Source of the DNA: Lumbricus terrestris
Taxonomy: Eukaryota; Annelida; Clitellata; Crassiclitellata; Lumbricidae
Length of the DNA: 64,000 bases
Assembly: GCA_949752735.1 (NCBI GenBank)
Contig: OX457044.1
Span: forward strand, 15,261,322 to 15,325,321
Direction: 5' to 3'
Within the stretch, counting starts at the first letter, position 1. Every line of letters starts with the position of its first letter. Made by a program: the position numbers and the translations under genes. This document shows positions 58,020 to 64,000 of this stretch, one piece after another. The notes beneath the pieces are model-generated. The model made no database searches, was not told the DNA's origin, and saw only the letters and a program-made list of their open reading frames with translations.

Positions 58020-59225
58020 ATATAATATAATTACTAAACTATAATTATCAAACAAGTTAACTATTATTTTTTTAAACAGAGAATTCCAATTGGAGATGTC
58101 TCTTACACACCTCTTTTAACTTTACTAAACTATTATCATCAAACAAATTAACTATTTTTTTTAGCAGAGAATTCCAATTGGATGTCTCTTACACACCTCT
58201 TTTAACTTTACTAAACTATTATCATCGAACGAGTTAACTATTATTTTTAAAACAGAGAACTCCAATTGGAGATGTCTCTTACACACCTCTTTTATCTTTA
58301 CTAAATTATTATCATCAAACAAGTTAACTATTATTATTGTTTTAAACTGAGAATTCCAATTGGAGATGTCTCTTACACACATCTTTTAATTTTACTAAAC
58401 TTATATCACCAGACAAGTTAACTTTTATTTTTTAACAGAGAATTCCAATTGGAGATGTTTCTTACACACCTCTTTTAACTTTACTAAACTATTATCATCA
58501 AACAAGTTAACTATTATTATTGTTTTAAACTGAAAATTCCAATTGGAGATGTCTCTTACAAACATCTTTTAATTTTACTAAACTTATATCATCAGACAAG
58601 TTAACTATTATTTTTAAAACAGAGAACTCCAATTGGAGATGTCTCTTACACACCTCTTTTATCATTACTAAACTATAATCATCAATCAAATAAACTATTA
58701 TTTTTTAGCAGAGAATTCCAATTAGATGTCTCTTACACACCTCTTTTAACTTTACTAAACTATTATCATCAAACGAGTTAACTATTATTTTTAAAACAGA
58801 GAATTCCAATTGCAGGTGTCTCTTACACACCTCTTTTAACTTTTCTAAATTATTATCATCAAACAAATTAACTATTATTGTGTTAAACTGAGAATTCCAA
58901 TTGGATATGTCTTTTACACACATCTTTTAATTTTACTCAACTATTATCATCAAACAAGTTAACTATTATTATTGTTTTTAAACTGAGAATTCCAATTGGA
59001 GATGTCTCTTACACACATCTTTTAATTTTACTAAACTTATATCATCAGACAAGTTAACTATTATGATTGTTTTTTAGCAGAGAATTCCAATTGGTTGTCT
59101 CTTACACACCTCTTTCAACTTTACTAAACTATTATCATCAAACAAGTTAACTATAATTTTTTTAAACAGAGAATTCCAATTATAGATGTCTCTTACACAC
59201 CTCTTTTAACTTTACTGAACAATTA
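58020..59225. repeat. About 90-bp satellite, 13 units
   Basis: GAATTCCAATTGGAGATGTC then TCTTACACACCTCTTTTAAC and ATTATCATCAAACAAGTTAA recur 13 times at 80-98-bp spacing, with two alternating subtypes (TATTATTATTGTTTTAAACTG and TATTTTTAAAACAG). The array lies inside the hAT-type element. Confidence 0.95.
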
Positions 59226-60657
59226 TCAAATCATAGCATTTCGACATTGGGGAGGGCACTTTTGAGGTCGTAAACAAAGACTATAAGCACTAAAATGACG
59301 AGGAAATATGACTACCTGAAATGCTACCATTGCAGTGCTGAAAATCGAAATTTTTCGAAGTTTGGGAGCATATCTCCCTGCCCAAACTATCCCCACCTCG
59401 TCGATTCTCCTTCGGCCGTTCGTTTGCCCCCCAAAGTCAGCACCAAGTCTTCACCTATGGTCTACACTGTTAGGATATGGAAATGGGCACATGTTTCCCA
59501 TTCCTTAGTTCCGCTGTGTGCTCATTTATATGTGCATTTGAATCAATGTATAATTTGGATATTTGTTGCACGACTATAATTTTGGCACCATTTTACCGTT
59601 TCTACGATAGATAGCTTTCTCTAATAATACTAGACTAGTCCAAAAAGATCTCTAACCTTTTTCCGGTTAGACGGAAATGAGCACTCATGATTCTCATTCT
59701 TTGGTTCCACTGTCTCTTAGTTTATGTGTAGACCTATATTAAAAATCAATGGATATTTATTGCATGACTTCTGTGCCTTTAGGGTAGGGCGAAGCTTTGC
59801 ATCCCCAGAAGTTGCGCCATTTTTTGTAAGCAATGTCTAATGTCAATACAGTCAATTACTATATGGCTCATTAAGAGATTGATTGACTGATTTAGATTTA
59901 GACTTTCACAGATCGAGATAGTTTAGGTACTTTTATTCCGATATCATCGTTGCAAAATTTCAGGTAAACTAGAACCTAAATGCACTCGGTTTGGCATCAA
60001 ATGCTCAAAATTGTCTCGGTTTCTGGGACTCCGCCCCAGACCCCGATGGGGAAGCTTACGACGCTCCCCCATACCCCATAATCGTTTGGAGCTTCTTGCC
60101 TTCGGCAATCGCAGTTTCGCGCGCTTCGCGCTCGCTATTATTGCTTCTACTAAAAAATTTCTTTTGTTCCCTGGTCCCCCTCAACTTTTAGGACGTGGTT
60201 GCGCCTATGATCGTGATATGCTGCCACAAAAGAAACCCGTCAATTAACATTCACCAACCATTCGAAATCTCTGCTCAGGTTTTTCATTCAAAACCGAAAA
60301 CAACTTCAACGTATACTCTGCAAAATCAATCGTGTATTGATTCCTACTCGACAGATTCCATTGCAGTGTATATATAATTATCGATCCGACGGCTCCAATT
60401 TTGAACGCCAGCCTCCGTAGCCGTCTGGCCGTCCATCAGTCCGATGTTGACCCAACATTATACGAGATGACCAATGCTGGACCTTGAGAGACAAAGGTGC
60501 AGATCAACGGAAATCACCGACTTCTCCATAAACTGCGGAGAAGCAGTATAGAATGCAATGTGATACGCTACACAACTACAATTATTTATCTACTGGCCTT
60601 TTTAAAAAATTCAGAAGTATAGGCTACTGACAGAGAACAGAACATCGATGGCAATTG

Positions 60658-60815
60658 CAGGACGTTTTGGCGCCGGACGTTTTGGCGCCGAACGTTTTGG
60701 CGCCGAACGTTTTAGCGCCGAACGTTTTGGCGCCGAACGTTTTGGCGTCGGAAGTTTTGGCGCCGAACGTTTTGGCGCCGAACGTTTTGGCGCCGAACGT
60801 TTTGGCGCGGGAGTA
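60658..60815. repeat. 15-bp minisatellite GGCGCCGAACGTTTT
   Basis: About ten copies of GGCGCCGAACGTTTT with few changes. The unit contains two overlapping palindromic cores (GGCGCC and AACGTT) and five CpG-type positions in some copies. Similar GGGCGCC-arrays form MITE ends at 32251-32996, so this may be a lone terminal array. Confidence 0.95.
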
Positions 60816-61317
60816 TTGTGAGTGAATGACTTAATTGCTCAATGGTCATGCACAGGAACTGCAACGAGCGAGATTTGAATCTCTATAGTCTATAGGTTAG
60901 ACCCATTCTGTTCGCATTACAGGCCATAGCGTTCAAGCCAATGATCGAAACACGCTAGGCTTATACAGCCTTATATAGCAGAAAAGTCCTTTGGTCTTTT
61001 TCGGCTCTAGTCTTTCATTCGAAACTGAAAACCAGACAAACGCTATATTTTGAGTTTCATTTGACCCAAAACTATACCGGTAACCTACCAATAAAAACGC
61101 AGCTATGCTCAATTGCTCACGATGATATTCAGGCGTATATCCTATTATGTATATATGCGAATATATTTGCGATGACTCTGCAGGATGTTTTCTAAAAGTT
61201 TCTCTTGCGCGTTCTTTATGGTCGAGCTTTCTCAACGGCGTCTTGCATTGATTTCATGTGGATTCTGGTTGATTTATTTTCTCGTCGACTGACGTAGATA
61301 TTTCTTGCGCTGTCTCT

Positions 61318-61415
61318 GGGGAACGGGGGTGGGTGGGGGCGGGCGGGGATGCGGGCGGGGGTGGGCGGGGACGGTCGGACGTGGAGCGGGCGGGGTGCGT
61401 GGGGACGGCTGCACC
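61318..61415. other. G-rich stretch with quadruplex potential
   Basis: GGGGGTGGGTGGGGGCGGGC and further GGGG runs on the plus strand give many G-tracts within 100 bp. No promoter or gene could be tied to it. Confidence 0.6.
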
Positions 61416-62149
61416 AGCTTCTGCTACGGGTTGACATATACATGTCTCACTTTGCTCGCTCTGGTGAAGAGGAGGCGTGTGTGGTCTTGCTTGGCGTCAA
61501 CATGTATGACCCTATCATCATCCTTCGCAGCGTGCAAACACGGGAGAACATCAATTCACAATTGACGTGGCGATGTTCGTCTGGCCAAATATGCACATTG
61601 TAACGGGATAAGAAGGAAAGCATGGAAAAGAAGAAAAAAAGAAAATAAACCTTAGAAAATGGAGAAGTAAGGAAGAAACGTAGAAGAATAGGAAAGAAGA
61701 GCAGAAGCAAAAGAGCTGAGTGAATTCTACTGAAAGGCATTGAGGCGGAGAAGAAATATGTAGAGTGGAAACAATTGTCTATAGGCCTACTTGATCCCTA
61801 AACACATAGAAAATCTAACAATTTACTAAATATAATTATTGTAAGAAATAGCTTCTTGTGCACACAATTAGTCCTATGTAATAAATTATGCACGTGTTAA
61901 TACACACAATGATAATATTATTATTATTATGCATTCAGAGCCAGCATGAGATTCGTACAAAAATCTCTAGAGAATATTATTTACGTGGCGTTTGGGTGCA
62001 TGTGCAATGAAGACTTTATTTACTATGGGGGTCCTAAGAAAGACTAGGGGGCGCTGAACCCCTCCCCCAATCTATCCGGCAATTTTCACCCTGAACATTC
62101 AGAGCATTATAATTGATCAGCTTGCTAATAATTGTGAGACAACAATGCT

Positions 62150-62762
62150 TCGGTGTTGGCTGCAGCTGTGATAGCCGAACGTGAAAGTAATCCTGAATCA
62201 TCTTACACCAATCATGGCGAACTGGGGGCTGGATGCGAAACCTGCGCAGCGAACATTATGCCTACCACCCGTCATAGCTCTTCACTCTCGATGCATCTCT
62301 GCCCAAGAGACTCGGAATCTCATGACTCCTATCAACTATCAACGTTCTACACTGGCTGCCTGTTCCACAGAGGATTGAATTTAAGATCTGTCTACTTGTG
62401 TACAAGTCACACCACGGAGCCGCGCCCGATTATATGCGTGGTTTCTGCATCGGGACTCACTCCTCCGCCTCCAGGTTGCGACTTAGATCGCTTGACAAAA
62501 GTGATCTTCGCGTACGCCGATGAAAACCCGATTCGGTGACCGCGCTTTCTCGGTGGCCGGCCCCAGATGCTGGAACAGTCTTCCTCCCGCTCTGCGAGCG
62601 GCTGGCTCAGTTGACTCTTTCAAATCTGGACTCAAGACTCATTTATTCCTCAAGGCCTATCCTGCTGTTTAGTTTAGTATGTGAGGCGCCCTTGTAACGG
62701 CATGGCTGTGTTACGGCGCCTTAGAAATCGTCATTGTTATTATTATTATTATTATTATTAAC
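62150..62762 (+). mobile_element. CR1/L2-like LINE 3' end
   Basis: Decayed frames show LYTGCLFHRGLNLRSVYL and, in another frame, DRAFSVAGPRCWNSLPPALR and SFKSGLKTHLFLKAY, the normal end of CR1/L2-like polyproteins. The 3' part GTGAGGCGCCCTTGTAACGG ... GGCGCCTTAGAAATCGTCAT ends in (TTA)n at 62735-62760. Confidence 0.8.
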
Positions 62763-62789
62763 TATGGATGAGAGAGAGACTTTGCGTTC

Positions 62790-62945
62790 TACGCGCGCGT
62801 GAGTGTGTACGTGTGTGTAGGTGTGTGTGTGTGGGTGTGTGTGTGTGTGTAGATGTGTGTGGGTGTGTGCCGCGTGCATGCGTGAGTAGGTGCGTGCGAG
62901 CGTGCGTGTGTAAGTGTGTGTGCGTGTACGTGTCAGTGTGTTTGT
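62790..62945. repeat. (GT)n-like microsatellite
   Basis: Imperfect GTGTGTGC runs. The Cys/Val-rich open frame here is not a gene. Confidence 0.9.
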
Positions 62946-62949
62946 TGGC

Positions 62950-64000
62950 TCCAGTCGTCTATTTTTAATTACGTTGTTGATGCCATTTCTGCTTTAAACT
63001 TGTCTGGAGTGTCGAGTTGGTAGAATACGTTTTTGAGAGAAAAGCTCAAATCAACTACGAACGATATAATTCGATGGAAATCAAGATTAACTTGATACAA
63101 GTTAAAGTAATACAGAGAGCGTCATGTATGGCATAAACGAGCCATATATTATAGCCTATCCTATCCTATTTTTGAATAACTGTAGGCCTAATAACGCTAA
63201 CGTTGTTACACGACGTAGGCTATAATAGGCCTACTTTGACGATTTTAATTGTCTAGGCCTACATACTATTTCTTTTCATTTTTCCCACACTCTCACTCTC
63301 AGTACATACATAGATACTTAAATGCATAAAACATGGATAATATGCATGTAAGCCACGGCATATAGGCTACATAGCCTACATGTATACACGCATCATGTAT
63401 GTATCCATGTATACGTATGCATGCATGCATATATGATACATAAATGCATGTATGCATGCATAGTTTGCATACATACTTACTTGCGTACATATTTGCAATT
63501 ATGTTGCAACGCGTTCTCACATGAACTCGAACCCGCCGTGTGTCTTTTTCTAGATCATCTCGGAAATAATAATTAGTCTATGGGGAGTTTACTGTTTGCG
63601 TTCTATTTCCAGAGTCTGTCGTAAAATATTCGTCTTCTACGTTCAAATTTCAAAACACTTGAAAATCCGAGTCCACGTACGTTTCGAAGTTGTAACCTTC
63701 TGCAATGAATCCTAAGCCACGATGATTCTGATTTCTGAATGGTTCTGATCATAATACTAAGAAGGGTACGTCCATAAATTCTATATGTCTTGTCTAAATA
63801 CACAACGCCCGCAATCTCAACCCATCTACGATGATCTAGAAAATGACGGCGAAGGAATCCGCAGAGAGACGCTTCGAGTGACATCTGTCGCCACAATTAT
63901 ACAGATGTCCCCTTCATCGGAGCGGTGACCACCCGGAGTAACGGTCTTTTCTGCGACTGTTCTGACCATCAAGGAACTCGTAACAAGGAACGATTGCTGC
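62950..64000. other. Window end without a recognised gene
   Basis: No element or exon I can support. Degenerate CATGTATGCATG repeats lie at 63300-63500, and a 97-codon minus-strand frame at 63603-63896 has no feature of a known family. If the Ig gene extends here, its first exon is too short to see by eye. Confidence 0.5.

Larger units (their letters stand above)
56847..60209. mobile_element. 3.4-kb hAT-type element, 8-bp TSD, satellite inside
   Basis: The ends CATAGGCGCAACCAC and GTGGTTGCGCCTATG are exact inverted repeats, and the duplication ATCGTGAT is perfect at 56839-56846 and 60210-60217. Subterminal GGGACGGTCCCCCC and GTCCCCCTCAACTT blocks match such elements. It contains a LINE piece at 57459-57683, a MITE-like GGTCCCCCCAATGG segment near 57190 and the satellite at 58020-59225. 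No hAT transposase is left. Confidence 0.85.

Noticed and set aside
58020..59225. CRISPR-like array
   Set aside because: Unit spacing is regular, but the whole 90-bp unit repeats, including the would-be spacers, and the DNA is animal.
62153..62539. A 128-codon open frame as a host gene
   Set aside because: It reads the wrong frame of a LINE end; the true frame shows the GPRCWNSLP motif downstream.

Overview
The window is animal nuclear DNA. Long introns separate short exons with clear GT/AG borders. The rest is packed with DNA transposons, LINE ends, tRNA-derived SINEs and microsatellites. I see no bacterial genes, no CRISPR array and no free-standing tRNA or rRNA gene. The mix of hAT, mariner, piggyBac-like and CR1/L2-like families, together with dozens of copies of the palindrome TAGGCCTA, fits a marine invertebrate, possibly an echinoderm or another invertebrate deuterostome. 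That assignment is a low-confidence inference.

The only host gene I can support is on the minus strand and is seen in part. Six exons run 5' to 3' at 46734-46363, 39941-39576, 31829-31488, 12839-12105, 6448-6038 and 4068-3824, and add up to about 824 residues. The first five are phase 1-1 and each encodes one V-like immunoglobulin domain. The last looks like a PKD-type beta-sandwich and ends in phase 0. The signal peptide should lie to the right of the window and any membrane anchor to the left. All five Ig domains lack the usual disulfide: the B-strand Cys is Trp and the F-strand Cys is Val or Ile. Four of them carry another Cys pair instead. The fourth domain has a Thr/Pro-rich, proteoglycan-like insert with a 30-bp tandem repeat. 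This looks like the extracellular part of a cell-surface recognition or adhesion protein.

Layout. 0.1-3.4 kb: two nested inverted-repeat transposons, the inner one full of TGACGTCA-bearing repeats. 3.8-7 kb: two exons and an exon relic. 7.4-10.3 kb: a near-perfect 2.9-kb palindrome. 10.6-15.3 kb: SINEs, hAT MITEs and the mucin-like Ig exon. 15.5-17.7 kb: an inverted second copy of the TGACGTCA-rich transposon. 17.9-21.2 kb: a dead hAT transposase gene broken by two insertions. 24.2-27.4 kb: a 3.2-kb hAT-type element holding a piggyBac-like element. 30-35.4 kb: two dead mariner elements, an Ig exon and a MITE with 9-bp target duplications. 35.4-37.3 kb: a broken Cys-rich gene with a hairpin duplication, and a LINE end. 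38-47.3 kb: two Ig exons, very long GAT repeats and SINEs. 48-54 kb: LINE fragments, a foldback TA element and an open reverse transcriptase. 54.5-60.2 kb: MITEs, trinucleotide and satellite arrays, and a 3.4-kb hAT-type element. 60.6-64 kb: minisatellite, G-rich DNA and a LINE end.

The most unusual signal is TAGGCCTA. In several places where two related sequences can be compared, one copy has a plain TA and the other has TAGGCCTA. Two such cases lie in frame inside the dead hAT transposase. This suggests a recurring 6-bp insertion at TA dinucleotides.
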